Of a stretch of 64,000 nt of DNA, positions 16,483 through 25,451 are shown piece by piece. The translations under genes and the position numbers were made by a program. A model generated the notes under the pieces. It ran no database searches, was not told the DNA's origin, and saw only the letters and a list, made by a program, of their open reading frames with translations. How positions within the stretch are numbered: position 1 is the first letter of the stretch; each line of letters opens with the position of its first letter. The stretch comes from Anaerobranca californiensis DSM 14826. GTDB lineage: Bacteria; Bacillota; Proteinivoracia; Proteinivoracales; Proteinivoracaceae. The stretch covers positions 186,001 through 250,000 of the forward strand of contig NZ_FRAI01000005.1 in NCBI RefSeq assembly GCF_900142275.1, written 5' to 3'.

Positions 16483-17410
16483 ATTTTTCTCCTCGCTTTA
16501 TTTTGTAACCATTGACATAGGAATAACTATCCATTTTCTCTTTATTAGCAGGTTGGACTTCTTTAATTAAAATACTACCTTCTCCAGTTGCTACAATTAT
16601 TCCTTTTTTTATAATTTCCACTATAGTCCCTGGCTCTTGGGATTGTAAAAACCCTTGATAGATTTCCCCAGAAATTATCTTCAACCTATCTCCCCTGATA
16701 TAGGTAAAAGTACCGGGCCAAGGATTAAGACCCCTTAATTTGTTATAAATATTTTTTGCTGGTAAACTCCAATCTATAAGTCCCATTTCCTTTGTCACCA
16801 TAGGGGCATAAGAAGCTAAAGCTTCTTGTTGTTTTTCAGGTTTTAAGGTACCTTCTTCCAATTGTTCTAAAGTTTTTATTAAAAGGTCTGCCCCAATTTC
16901 TGCTAATTTTTCATGTAAAGTTTCTACATTATCCCCTTCCTCTATAGGAATCTCAGCTTTTAACAACATATCTCCTGTATCCATACCTTCATCCATTAAC
17001 ATTGTAGTAACACCTGTTGTTTTTTCCCCATTAAGTAATGCCCAATGAATAGGGGCAGCCCCCCTATATTTAGGTAATAAAGAACCGTGTACATTTATAC
17101 ATCCTTTTTTAGGAATATCTAATACTTTTTTAGGTAAGATTTTTCCATAAGCTACAACTACAAAAACATCGGCATTTAATTTTATTAATGTATCAATAAA
17201 ATCATTATTACCCTTGATTTTTTCTGGTTGTAAAACTAAGGTGCCATGGGATATGGCAAGTTCTTTAACTGGAGAAAAAGAGACTTTTTGTCCTCTCCCC
17301 CGTTTTTGATCTGGCTTAGTAACAACAGCAACTATTTCATGTTTTGATTGATATAATTTTTTTAAAGTTGGTACTGCAAATTCCGGTGTTCCCATAAAAA
17401 TTATTCTCAT
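16475..17410 (-). CDS. fmt: Methionyl-tRNA formyltransferase
   Basis: Formylates initiator Met-tRNA. The N-terminal formyltransferase domain shows MGTPEFAVP, the VVAYGKILP strand, NVHGSLLPKYRGAAPIHWAL with catalytic Asn/His, and the GDMLL region. The C-terminal tRNA-binding OB-fold domain starts near residue 205. Length 311 is standard. It lies ten bases downstream of def, so formylation and deformylation enzymes are co-expressed. Confidence 0.97.
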   Translation of the reverse strand: MRIIFMGTPEFAVPTLKKLYQSKHEIVAVVTKPDQKRGRGQKVSFSPVKELAISHGTLVLQPEKIKGNNDFIDTLIKLNADVFVVVAYGKILPKKVLDIPKKGCINVHGSLLPKYRGAAPIHWALLNGEKTTGVTTMLMDEGMDTGDMLLKAEIPIEEGDNVETLHEKLAEIGADLLIKTLEQLEEGTLKPEKQQEALASYAPMVTKEMGLIDWSLPAKNIYNKLRGLNPWPGTFTYIRGDRLKIISGEIYQGFLQSQEPGTIVEIIKKGIIVATGEGSILIKEVQPANKEKMDSYSYVNGYKIKRGEKFE

Positions 17411-17420
17411 TGTTACTCAC

Positions 17421-17879
17421 CTAACTCTCTAAAATTTTTTCTACTTTATCAGTAAATAATACTCCATTTAAATGGTCTATTTCGTGTTGTAAAGCTCTAG
17501 CTAATAAGCCAGATCCCATTATCTTTCTTTTCTTGCCTTCCCTATCTAATCCTTCTACTATAACTTCCTTTGCCCTAGTAACTTCCCCGTAAACCCCTGG
17601 AATACTTAAACACCCCTCAACATCCCTGTCTTGACCTTTAGATTTAATGATTTTGGGGTTAATCAGTTCAATTGGTTCCCCTTCATCTGAAATTTTCACT
17701 ACAATCACCCTCTTTAAAACCCCAATTTGGGGAGCTGCCAACCCAATACCATTATAATCTTCCATGGTATCTAGCATATCATCTAATAAAGTAATTATTT
17801 CTTCATTTATATCTTTTACTTCTTTAGATCTTTTCCTTAATAAAGGGTCATTATCCTTTAATACTTTTCTCACTGCCAT
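17421..17879 (-). CDS. def: Peptide deformylase
   Basis: Removes the N-formyl group from nascent proteins. All three motifs are intact: GIGLAAPQIG (44-53), EGCLSIPG with metal ligand Cys90, and QHEIDHLNG with ligands His132 and His136 and catalytic Glu133. At 152 residues it is the short, Gram-positive-compatible form. TAGGAGG precedes the ATG. It is 11 bases after priA. Confidence 0.97.
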   Translation of the reverse strand: MAVRKVLKDNDPLLRKRSKEVKDINEEIITLLDDMLDTMEDYNGIGLAAPQIGVLKRVIVVKISDEGEPIELINPKIIKSKGQDRDVEGCLSIPGVYGEVTRAKEVIVEGLDREGKKRKIMGSGLLARALQHEIDHLNGVLFTDKVEKILES

Positions 17880-17890
17880 AATATCTCCTC

Positions 17891-20278
17891 CTAAATTAAC
17901 GTTATTGGATCTATATCCACTTTTATGTTAATTATGTTATTCTTGACGTATTTTTTGAAATCATAACTATTAATTACATCGAGAAGGGCTGATTGTTTGG
18001 GAAATTTGATTATTAAGATATGCCGATACAAGCCCCTTATTTTGGGGATTGCTGGAATTACCGGCCCTAAAATTTGTATTTCCTCATTCAAATTATCAAT
18101 TTTTAGTTTTAAAGAATTATAAATCTGTTCTATTGTCTTTTTCCCTTCTCCTTCACCCTTTGCCATCACTTCAAGTTTTGCTAGACGGATAAAGGGAGGA
18201 TATTTTAAACTCTCCCGAATTTTTAATTCTTGTTGATAAAACCCCTGGTAGTTATATGTTGCACTATTTTTAATACTATAATGTTCTGGTGTATAAGTTT
18301 GTAAAATAACTTTTCCATTAAGTTCTGCCCTACCAGCCCGTCCAGCCACTTGAGTTATTAACTGAAAGGTTTTTTCAGAACTCCTAAAATCAGGGAAATT
18401 AAGGGATAAATCCGCTAAAATGATTCCCACTAAAGTCACTTTGGGGAAATCAAACCCTTTAGCTATCATTTGAGTTCCTACCAACACATTGGCTTTGCCC
18501 TCATTAAACATTTGGTAAACTTCATTATAACTTGAAGCTGTGGTCATGGTATCATTATCCATTCTGATAACCTTTGCTGTTGGGAAATGTTTTTCTATTT
18601 CCTTTTTTAATTTTTCAGTTCCTAAACCATTAAAACGCAAATGTTTCCCTTTACATTTTGGACAAATTTTGGGGCTGGTTAAGGAATAATTACAATAATG
18701 ACATATTAAAAAATTTCCTTTATGGTGGGAAGTTAAATTTACATCACAATGGGGACACTTAAAAGTAAAACCACAATTTCTACACAAAGTAGTAGCGGAA
18801 AATCCCCTTTTATTAAGAAAAAGAATAACTTGTTCTCCCCGCTGTAAAGTTTCATAAATAGAATTATATAAAAGTCTACTAAAAATACTTTTATTCCCGT
18901 TAATAAGCTCCTCTTTCATATCCACAATTTCTATATTAGGAAGACCTTGATTATTGGCCCTATTGGTTAATTCCAATAATTTATAATATCCATTTTGTGC
19001 AGAATAATAACTTTCCACACTTGGCGTAGCACTTCCTAAAAGCAAAACACCCTTTTGTTGACTAATTCTATATTCTGCCACATCTTTTGTAACATACCTA
19101 GGCTGAACCTCTTGTTTATATGTTGATTCATGTTCTTCATCAATAATTATAACACCTAAATTTTTCAAAGGAGCAAATACGGCACTTCTGGCTCCTACTA
19201 CTATCTTAACTTTTCCATCTTTGATTTTTAACCATTCATCAAATTTTTGTGCTTCCGAAAGTCCTGAATGCAAAACTGCCACTTTATTTCCAAATCTACT
19301 TTTAAACCTCGAAACCATCAAAGGAGTTAAAGCAATTTCAGGAACTAAAATAATAACATCTTTTCCACTATTAATAACATGCTGAGTAAACTGAAGGTAT
19401 ATCTCTGTTTTTCCACTACCGGTTATTCCTTTAAGTAAAAAGGTTTCTTTATTACCATTATCAAAGGCCTTAACTAATTTTTCAAAGGCTGTTCTTTGTT
19501 CATCATTTAATATTTTTGCCACCTTTTCTCCAGATAAGCTAATGGTTTCCGGCTCCCTAAAAATCCTTCTTTCCCTTACCTTTACATAACCTTTATCTAT
19601 AAAAGTTTTAGCTGCATTTCTTAAAGGGGTTGGCAAATCAGATATAGACAACCATTCTTGATTTGTTAACAGTTCTAACAATTCATGTTGTCTTAAGGCA
19701 TTAACGGGGAGGGTAATTTCTTCCTGTTCTACATCTAGTGAAATTTCTTGCTCTATTTTTTCTTGGATATTTGTTTTAATATCAATCTTTTTTTCTAATA
19801 CCCCTTCCGTCAAATAATACACTATTTCCTCTTTAGTAATTTTTAAATTAACTATAATTTCCCCTAATGTCCGCGGTTTTTTAAAAAATAGATTAAAATC
19901 TTCGTCCAATGTTTTTTTGACTAAATAATATCTTTCTGTAAATTGAAGTTTAACCCCCCTAGGAAGCATACTTTGAATACATGAAAAAAGAGAAGAGTTG
20001 TAATTATATGACATCCATTTAGCTAAATCTATTAACTTTCTATCTAAAATTGAAGGATATTCAAAAACATTATCAATTTCCTTTAATTTATATTTCTGTT
20101 CTTCTATTTTGTCAAATAAATTTACTACATATCCCTGTAAAGTCCTATTGCCAAAGGGAACAATAACACGACTTCCTATTTCAATATAATTTACTAAATG
20201 ATTTGGGATGGCATAATAAAAAGTCTTATCTATATCTTTTAGAGGACAGTCTACTACTACCTCAGCAATATTCACCAT
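17891..20278 (-). CDS. priA: Primosomal replication restart helicase PriA
   Basis: Superfamily 2 helicase that reloads the replisome at stalled forks. The N-terminal DNA-binding domain is followed by the helicase core: Walker A GITGSGKTE, DEEH box, and a zinc-binding insert with four CxxC-type pairs (CRNCGFTFKCPHCD, CHYCNYS, CPKCKG). QVAGRAGR is motif VI. I take ATG 20278 (795 residues) with GGAG eight bases upstream. The GTG three codons earlier lies against the ribosome binding site. Confidence 0.96.
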   Translation of the reverse strand: MVNIAEVVVDCPLKDIDKTFYYAIPNHLVNYIEIGSRVIVPFGNRTLQGYVVNLFDKIEEQKYKLKEIDNVFEYPSILDRKLIDLAKWMSYNYNSSLFSCIQSMLPRGVKLQFTERYYLVKKTLDEDFNLFFKKPRTLGEIIVNLKITKEEIVYYLTEGVLEKKIDIKTNIQEKIEQEISLDVEQEEITLPVNALRQHELLELLTNQEWLSISDLPTPLRNAAKTFIDKGYVKVRERRIFREPETISLSGEKVAKILNDEQRTAFEKLVKAFDNGNKETFLLKGITGSGKTEIYLQFTQHVINSGKDVIILVPEIALTPLMVSRFKSRFGNKVAVLHSGLSEAQKFDEWLKIKDGKVKIVVGARSAVFAPLKNLGVIIIDEEHESTYKQEVQPRYVTKDVAEYRISQQKGVLLLGSATPSVESYYSAQNGYYKLLELTNRANNQGLPNIEIVDMKEELINGNKSIFSRLLYNSIYETLQRGEQVILFLNKRGFSATTLCRNCGFTFKCPHCDVNLTSHHKGNFLICHYCNYSLTSPKICPKCKGKHLRFNGLGTEKLKKEIEKHFPTAKVIRMDNDTMTTASSYNEVYQMFNEGKANVLVGTQMIAKGFDFPKVTLVGIILADLSLNFPDFRSSEKTFQLITQVAGRAGRAELNGKVILQTYTPEHYSIKNSATYNYQGFYQQELKIRESLKYPPFIRLAKLEVMAKGEGEGKKTIEQIYNSLKLKIDNLNEEIQILGPVIPAIPKIRGLYRHILIIKFPKQSALLDVINSYDFKKYVKNNIINIKVDIDPITLI

Positions 20279-20364
20279 GTCCTTCACTCCATTCCATTCT
20301 ATTAGATAATTATACCATATCCGTCGGGATTTTTTAAAAGAGTTTATAAAAAATTTACTACTAA

Positions 20365-20398
20365 CAAAAATAATGCCACTATCTTTGACAATAGTGGC
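20365..20398 (-). terminator. Terminator after the 31-residue gene
   Basis: GCCACTAT (20375-20382) and ATAGTGGC (20391-20398) form a perfect eight-base-pair hairpin, read on the minus strand into ATTATTTTTG. It ends the small unit upstream of priA. Confidence 0.65.
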
Positions 20399-20408
20399 TT
20401 ATAATTAA

Positions 20409-20504
20409 CTATACTATATACTTAACTAAATTTATCATCAACACCAATACCCCTATAACAATTAGCAGCCGTAAAATAACATTTTTCCCTATTTGCCCAC
20501 CCAT
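20409..20504 (-). CDS. Very small single-helix membrane protein (31 aa)
   Basis: The 31-codon frame starts at ATG 20504 with an excellent AAAGGAGG ribosome binding site. It begins MGGQIGKN and then has one hydrophobic helix (about 9-27, VILRLLIVIGVLVLMINLV) before KYIV. It has its own extended -10 promoter (20546-20554) upstream and a terminator (20365-20398) downstream, so it looks like a complete monocistronic unit between coaBC and priA. I recognise no family. The reading frame is real by context, but function is unknown. Confidence 0.6.
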   Translation of the reverse strand: MGGQIGKNVILRLLIVIGVLVLMINLVKYIV

Positions 20505-20545
20505 AATTTTATCCTCCTTTATTTTTTTTTACCAAACTTTACTTT

Positions 20546-20554
20546 ATTATATCA
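20546..20554 (-). promoter_or_regulatory. Extended -10 promoter for the 31-residue gene
   Basis: On the minus strand TGATATAAT gives a perfect -10 hexamer with the TGn extension. No good -35 hexamer is seen, as is common for extended -10 promoters. It lies about 40 bases before the ATG of the small gene and just past the coaBC terminator. Confidence 0.5.
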
Positions 20555-20599
20555 TAAAATTTCCGAAGATTGTTTTAAGTGAAAAAATTAATTTTTCTA

Positions 20600-20632
20600 A
20601 AAAAAACAAGCTATTTAATCAACTTGTTTTAG
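20600..20632 (-). terminator. Terminator after coaBC
   Basis: AAAACAAG (20603-20610) and CTTGTTTT (20623-20630) pair around the coaBC stop codon, followed on the minus strand by a T run. This ends the yicC-remA-gmk-rpoZ-coaBC run. Confidence 0.75.
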
Positions 20633-21820
20633 AAATTCTAAGGTTTTTTTCAAAATATTTATTGCACATTCCCCTTTGTCTAATTTAGGGTAAGAAATTT
20701 TTTCCCCTTTATTTGTGATAATTTGGATAATATTAGTATCATTAGCAAAACCACTATCCTTTTGACCGATTTCATTAACAACGATCATATCCAAATTTTT
20801 AGATTTAAGCTTTTCCATGGCATACTCTTCTAAATTATTAGTTTCAGCGGCAAAACCAACTAAAACTTGATGTTTTTTTAATTTGCCTAGTTCAAATAAA
20901 ATATCGGGGTTTTTAATAAGTTCAATATTTACCTCATTTTGTTTTTTAATCTTTTTATTCGAATATGCTACTGGCCTGTAATCAGAAACAGCTGCTGCTT
21001 TAATTACTATATCTATATCCCCGTAATATTTCAATACTTCTTCAAACATCTGTTGAGCTGTTTCAACATAAATGACTTTTACTCCTTTAGGTGGAGTGAT
21101 GTTAGTAGGTCCACTTATCAAAATGACATCTGCACCCATTTTTCTGGCTTCCGCGGCAATAGCATAACCCATTTTCCCACTAGAATAGTTGGTAATAAAT
21201 CTAAATGGATCTAACGGCTCTCTAGTAGGTCCAGCAGTAACTAAAACTTTTTTATTTTTTAAAGGCATATCTTGTTCTTTTTTAGCCAATAGTTCTTCAA
21301 TATATTCTAAAATTTCCATTGGCTCTGCCATTTTACCTTTACCTATATCACCACAAGCTAATCTCCCTTCTGCCGGTTCAATAAATAAATAGCCTAATTC
21401 TTTAAGGGTAGCAATATTCCTTTGAACTATAGGATTTTCATACATATTTGTATTCATTGCAGGAGCAAATACAACAGGGGCTTTAGTAGCCATAATTGTA
21501 GTTGATAACAAATCATCGGCAATACCGGAACATACTTTTCCTATAATATTGGCAGTAGCAGGTGCTATTACAAAAACATCTGCCCTTTTAGCTAAAGCAA
21601 TATGTTCTGTATTCCACTGAGGGATATTAAACATATCTAAATAAACAGGATTTTGAGAAAGGGACTGGAAAGTAGTTTCTGTTACAAACTTTCTACCATG
21701 TTCCGTTAAAATTACATGGACATCATAATTTTCCTTTTTAAGTTTACTAACTAAATCAGCAGCCTTATATGCTGCAATACCACCGGTTACACCTAATACC
21801 ACAACACCTTTTTTACCCAT
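20615..21820 (-). CDS. coaBC: Bifunctional phosphopantothenoylcysteine decarboxylase/phosphopantothenate-cysteine ligase
   Basis: Two consecutive steps of coenzyme A synthesis. Residues 1-180 form the flavin-dependent CoaC decarboxylase (GVTGGIAAYKAADL, catalytic His in NTEHIALAKRAD, APAMNTNMYENP and ACGDIGKGKMAEP). Residues 187-401 form the CoaB ligase (VLVTAGPTREPLDPFRFITN, and KKIKK/NPDIL). Length 401 is normal. It lies 11 bases after rpoZ, as in Bacillus. Confidence 0.97.
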   Translation of the reverse strand: MGKKGVVVLGVTGGIAAYKAADLVSKLKKENYDVHVILTEHGRKFVTETTFQSLSQNPVYLDMFNIPQWNTEHIALAKRADVFVIAPATANIIGKVCSGIADDLLSTTIMATKAPVVFAPAMNTNMYENPIVQRNIATLKELGYLFIEPAEGRLACGDIGKGKMAEPMEILEYIEELLAKKEQDMPLKNKKVLVTAGPTREPLDPFRFITNYSSGKMGYAIAAEARKMGADVILISGPTNITPPKGVKVIYVETAQQMFEEVLKYYGDIDIVIKAAAVSDYRPVAYSNKKIKKQNEVNIELIKNPDILFELGKLKKHQVLVGFAAETNNLEEYAMEKLKSKNLDMIVVNEIGQKDSGFANDTNIIQIITNKGEKISYPKLDKGECAINILKKTLEFLKQVD

Positions 21821-21831
21821 TGTTTTTTCTC

Positions 21832-22038
21832 CTATTTAAATTTATTTTCTTTCAACCTCTTATATACAATTTTATCTTCCATTATTTCCTGGAGGGCAAC
21901 ACTGATACTTTTACGATTTTTAGACTCAGAGTAATTCTCATCGGCTAATAATTCCCTTGCCCTTTTAGCTGCTATTACTACTAAAGAATATTTGCTGTCT
22001 ACTTTTTTTAGTAATTCATCGATAGATGGATAAATCAT
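21832..22038 (-). CDS. rpoZ: DNA-directed RNA polymerase omega subunit
   Basis: Small subunit that aids RNA polymerase assembly. At 68 residues it carries the family core SKYSLVVIAAKRARELL and KSISVALQEI. The ATG overlaps the stop of gmk by four bases, with GGAGGAA upstream inside gmk, the conserved gmk-rpoZ coupling. Confidence 0.95.
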   Translation of the reverse strand: MIYPSIDELLKKVDSKYSLVVIAAKRARELLADENYSESKNRKSISVALQEIMEDKIVYKRLKENKFK

Positions 22039-22640
22039 TTTAAATATTCCTCCTTTAAAACTTTATTTCGATTTACTTTACATTTTTCTGCAATTATAAT
22101 AGCTTTAATTTTGTTTACTGCATTTTCTACTTCATCATTTAAAACTACATAATTATAATTTTCCAATTGCTCAATTTCACCTTGAGCAGCAGCTAAACGT
22201 TTTTCGATTATGTCTTTAGTTTCTGTACCCCTTTTATAAATTCGATTACATAGTTCTTCCATAGAAGGGGGGAGTAAAAATATAAAAACTCCATTGGGGA
22301 AATTTTTAAAAATTTGTTTAGCACCATTGACATCAATTTCTAAAATGACATCTTGACCTGATTTAATAGTTTCTATGACAAAATCTTTAGGTGTTCCATA
22401 ATAATTATCATAGACTTTAGCCCATTCCAATAGTTGATCATTTTTAATCATTTCTTCAAATTCTTCAACACTAGTAAAAAAATAGTTTACACCATGTTGT
22501 TCCCCAGCCCTAGGTTTTCTAGTTGTAACTGAAACAGAGTATCTTAAATCTTTAACTTCTTGTAACAAAGCTTTACACACTGTCCCTTTACCAGCTCCCG
22601 AAGGTCCGGAAATGACTAATAATAAACCTTCCTGTTGCAT
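22035..22640 (-). CDS. gmk: Guanylate kinase
   Basis: Phosphorylates GMP to GDP. The P-loop GPSGAGKGT is at 12-20, followed by the GMP-binding SVTTRKPRAGEQHGVNYFF and LEIDVNGAKQ segments. I chose ATG 22640 (201 residues). The ten upstream codons overlap remA and would start at a GTG without a ribosome binding site, whereas GGGAGAGG sits before this ATG. It lies between remA and rpoZ, a conserved order. Confidence 0.96.
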   Translation of the reverse strand: MQQEGLLLVISGPSGAGKGTVCKALLQEVKDLRYSVSVTTRKPRAGEQHGVNYFFTSVEEFEEMIKNDQLLEWAKVYDNYYGTPKDFVIETIKSGQDVILEIDVNGAKQIFKNFPNGVFIFLLPPSMEELCNRIYKRGTETKDIIEKRLAAAQGEIEQLENYNYVVLNDEVENAVNKIKAIIIAEKCKVNRNKVLKEEYLK

Positions 22641-22653
22641 CCTATCCTCTCCC

Positions 22654-22926
22654 TTATTCTTCAATTTCACTTACTTGATTATTCTCTTTATTTTGTAAAC
22701 GTTGAGCTACCGTTTCTGGTTGTACTGCCGAAAGAATAACATGCTCACTATCGGTAATAATCACTGCCCTTGTTCTTCTACCATATGTTGCATCAATCAA
22801 TACCCCTTTATCCCTAGCATCTTGAATTATTCTTTTTATAGGAGCTGATTCTGGACTTACAATAACGATTATCCGGTTGGCGGCGACTATATTACCAAAT
22901 CCTATATTTATAAGTTTAATTTCCAT
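22654..22926 (-). CDS. remA: Extracellular matrix regulator RemA (DUF370)
   Basis: DNA-binding regulator that in Bacillus activates matrix and osmoprotection genes. The 90-residue protein has the family opening [20 protein letters not shown], the [10 protein letters not shown] stretch and the [10 protein letters not shown] motif. ATG 22926 is preceded by GGAGGTTTAAA. The 13-codon extension upstream is rejected since it overlaps yicC and has no ribosome binding site. Located between yicC and gmk as in Bacillus. Its targets in this organism are unknown. Confidence 0.93.
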   Translation of the reverse strand: MEIKLINIGFGNIVAANRIIVIVSPESAPIKRIIQDARDKGVLIDATYGRRTRAVIITDSEHVILSAVQPETVAQRLQNKENNQVSEIEE

Positions 22927-22957
22927 TTTAAACCTCCATAATTTTCTATTTTCAATT

Positions 22958-23836
22958 TTACTCAATATTTTGAATCTGTTCCCTTATTTTCTCAACTTCT
23001 CCTTTAAGTTCTACTACCAATTTTGCAATTTGATAATTATTAGCCTTAGAACCTATGGTATTTATCTCACGGTTTATCTCTTGTAAAAGAAAATCTAATT
23101 TTCTTCCAACACTCTCCTTTTTATTTAAAGATTGATTAAATTCTACCATATGACTTTCTAACCTAATAATCTCTTCAGTAATATTACACCTTTCTGCAAA
23201 AAGGGCTATTTCTGCTAACAACCTGTTTTCATCAAATTCAAGGCCTTCTATTTTAAATTTATTAACCCTTTGATATAATTTTTCTCTATATTCTTCCACC
23301 ACTGAAGGGGAGTATTCTTTAATATTTTGGATTAAACTATTAATATACATTAACCGTTCCTCTATATCTACTTTTAATCTTTGACCTTCTGAAAATCTCA
23401 TAGTATCAAACTCATGGAGGGCATTTCTTAGGGCAAATAATATTTGCTCTTTAACTAAACTCTCCTCCATAATACCTCTTTTATCCATAATAACCCCATC
23501 AACTAACAATAAACTTTGTATATTCACAGGGGCATCTAAATTTAGCTCTTCAGATATATTCCTTACTTGTTCCACTAAGCTTAGGAGAAATTCTTTGTTA
23601 ATTTCTTGACCTGTTGGTTGTAAATTATTTTTCCCCTTTAACCTAACCTCAACTCTTCCCCTTTTTATGTAAGACTTAATAAGTAATTTCATTTCTTCTT
23701 CAATAAAAGAAAAATCTTCAGGTACTTTTACAACTATATCTAAATAGCGATTATTAACACCTTTTATTTCTAAAGACAATACATCGGTACCTAATTCCAC
23801 TAATTGCCGAGAAAAACCTGTCATACTTTTTATCAT
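22958..23836 (-). CDS. YicC family endoribonuclease-like protein
   Basis: Member of the YicC/YloC family, an RNA-degrading factor in E. coli. It shows the N-terminal [10 protein letters not shown] and NNRYLDI motifs, the central coiled region, and the closing signature [24 protein letters not shown] before a Glu-rich tail. Length 292 is typical. AGGAAGGTGA precedes the ATG. It leads the remA-gmk-rpoZ-coaBC run, downstream of the calcium ATPase terminator. Confidence 0.93.
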   Translation of the reverse strand: MIKSMTGFSRQLVELGTDVLSLEIKGVNNRYLDIVVKVPEDFSFIEEEMKLLIKSYIKRGRVEVRLKGKNNLQPTGQEINKEFLLSLVEQVRNISEELNLDAPVNIQSLLLVDGVIMDKRGIMEESLVKEQILFALRNALHEFDTMRFSEGQRLKVDIEERLMYINSLIQNIKEYSPSVVEEYREKLYQRVNKFKIEGLEFDENRLLAEIALFAERCNITEEIIRLESHMVEFNQSLNKKESVGRKLDFLLQEINREINTIGSKANNYQIAKLVVELKGEVEKIREQIQNIE

Positions 23837-23897
23837 ATGCCTTCACCTTCCTGTTGTTAATTTTATCTAAATATCCTTTAAAATTCAAGGTTATTCT

Positions 23898-23945
23898 TAA
23901 AAAAGAACAAAGTCTTCCTAAGAAATATTTTTAGGAAAACTTTGT
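23898..23945 (-). terminator. Terminator after the calcium ATPase gene
   Basis: ACAAAGTCTTCCTAA (23907-23921) pairs with TTAGGAAAACTTTGT (23931-23945) over 15 positions with one mismatch, followed on the minus strand by a T run. A related inverted repeat with the same outer arms lies upstream of rqcH at 26764-26800. Confidence 0.8.
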
Positions 23946-23955
23946 CGATCTTTAT

Positions 23956-25410
23956 TTATCTATTACTATGAACAGGTCTAAAAATAGCCCATATAAGTAA
24001 TTTAAGGATTTGCAATATGTATGGAACCATTACTACTCCTATAATCAGTAACCAATCCTCTAAATTTAATGGTTTTGTTCCAAAAACCCTTTGTAAGGTA
24101 GGTAAATATATTACAATCATTAGTAAAATAAAGGAAGACAAGACTGCAAAGATCAGATACAAATTATTAAATATATTTATTTCAAATACACTTTTCCTTT
24201 CACTTTTACATTCAAATACATGGAAAAGTTGAGCTACTATTAAAGTAGAAAAAGCCATGGTTCTAGCAAAATCCAGATTCCCGTAGGATTTTCTATACCC
24301 TAATATAAACAAAGTTAATGTGATAAATCCTATACTTATTCCTTTAGTTAAAATTTTGAAGTCTAAACCATTACTAAAGACACTTTCATCTTTACTCCTG
24401 GGTTTTCGCAACATAATATCTTTTTCTCCCTTTTCTAAACCTAAGGCCAATGCCGGTAATCCATCTGTTACCAAATTAACCCATAAGATCTGAATTGGCC
24501 TAAGGGGTAGAGGTAAGCCCATTAACATAGCTAAAAACATTGTCATTATTTCTCCAATGTTACAAGATAGTAAAAATCTGATAAACTTACGAATATTATC
24601 ATAAATTCCCCTTCCCTCTTCTACAGCTTCAACAATGGTGGCAAAATTATCGTCTGTTAAAATTAGTGAAGCGGCCTCTTTAGTTACTTCTGTTCCTGTG
24701 ATTCCCATTGCTATACCTATATCCGCTTCTTTTATAGCGGGACCATCGTTAATTCCATCCCCTGTCATTGCCACCACATGTCCCTTTTTCTTTAATGCTT
24801 TTACGATTTTTAGTTTGTGTTCTGGTAACACCCTAGCGTATACATAAACATCATTTACTATTTCCAATAGTTCATCATCTGACATTTTATTGATTTCTTC
24901 CCCTGTAACTACTCTTCCATTAGATGGTAATATATTTAATTGTTTTGCTATTGCTACCGCCGTTTCTTTATGATCCCCAGTAATCATTACTGTTTTAATT
25001 CCCGCCTGTTTACATTTTTCTACCGCTGAATAGACTTCTTCCCGGGGAGGATCTGATATAGCACAAATTCCAACAAAAACCATACCTTTTTCCACACTAT
25101 TGTCACCGGAATATAAATTATAACTTAATGCTAAGGTCCTATATCCATCGCCAGCAAATTCAGATATTACCCCTTTTATTTTTTCTTTATATTCCAGAGT
25201 CAATTTTTTTTCCAAACCATTTTCCAATATCCTATCACACTTATCTAGGATAATATCAGGGGCTCCTTTTGTATAACTATAAGTTCCCTTTGAATTTTGA
25301 ACTACAACACTCATCATCTTTCTAGAAGAATCAAATGGAAATTCTTTTATTATTTTAAATTCCTCTAATACTTTTTCTCGCCAATAGTCGACCTTTGCAG
25401 CCATAACCAA
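23956..25410 (-). CDS. Calcium-transporting P-type ATPase, C-terminal part (gene frameshifted)
   Basis: C-terminal 484 residues of a SERCA-type (PacL/YloB-like) calcium pump. It holds the rest of the nucleotide-binding domain (SYTKGAPDIILDKC), the hinge MTGDGINDGPAIKEADIGIAMG and the last transmembrane helices. The frame is open upstream of this ATG back to about 25500, giving EWSIDGDPTEAALLV, the normal linking sequence. The N-terminal part lies at 25452-26657 in another frame. One extra A in the A8 run (25487-25494) would join the two into one pump of normal size. Confidence 0.9.
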   Translation of the reverse strand: MVMAAKVDYWREKVLEEFKIIKEFPFDSSRKMMSVVVQNSKGTYSYTKGAPDIILDKCDRILENGLEKKLTLEYKEKIKGVISEFAGDGYRTLALSYNLYSGDNSVEKGMVFVGICAISDPPREEVYSAVEKCKQAGIKTVMITGDHKETAVAIAKQLNILPSNGRVVTGEEINKMSDDELLEIVNDVYVYARVLPEHKLKIVKALKKKGHVVAMTGDGINDGPAIKEADIGIAMGITGTEVTKEAASLILTDDNFATIVEAVEEGRGIYDNIRKFIRFLLSCNIGEIMTMFLAMLMGLPLPLRPIQILWVNLVTDGLPALALGLEKGEKDIMLRKPRSKDESVFSNGLDFKILTKGISIGFITLTLFILGYRKSYGNLDFARTMAFSTLIVAQLFHVFECKSERKSVFEINIFNNLYLIFAVLSSFILLMIVIYLPTLQRVFGTKPLNLEDWLLIIGVVMVPYILQILKLLIWAIFRPVHSNR

Positions 25411-25451
25411 TAACGCAGCCTCAGTGGGATCACCATCAATACTCCACTCCT

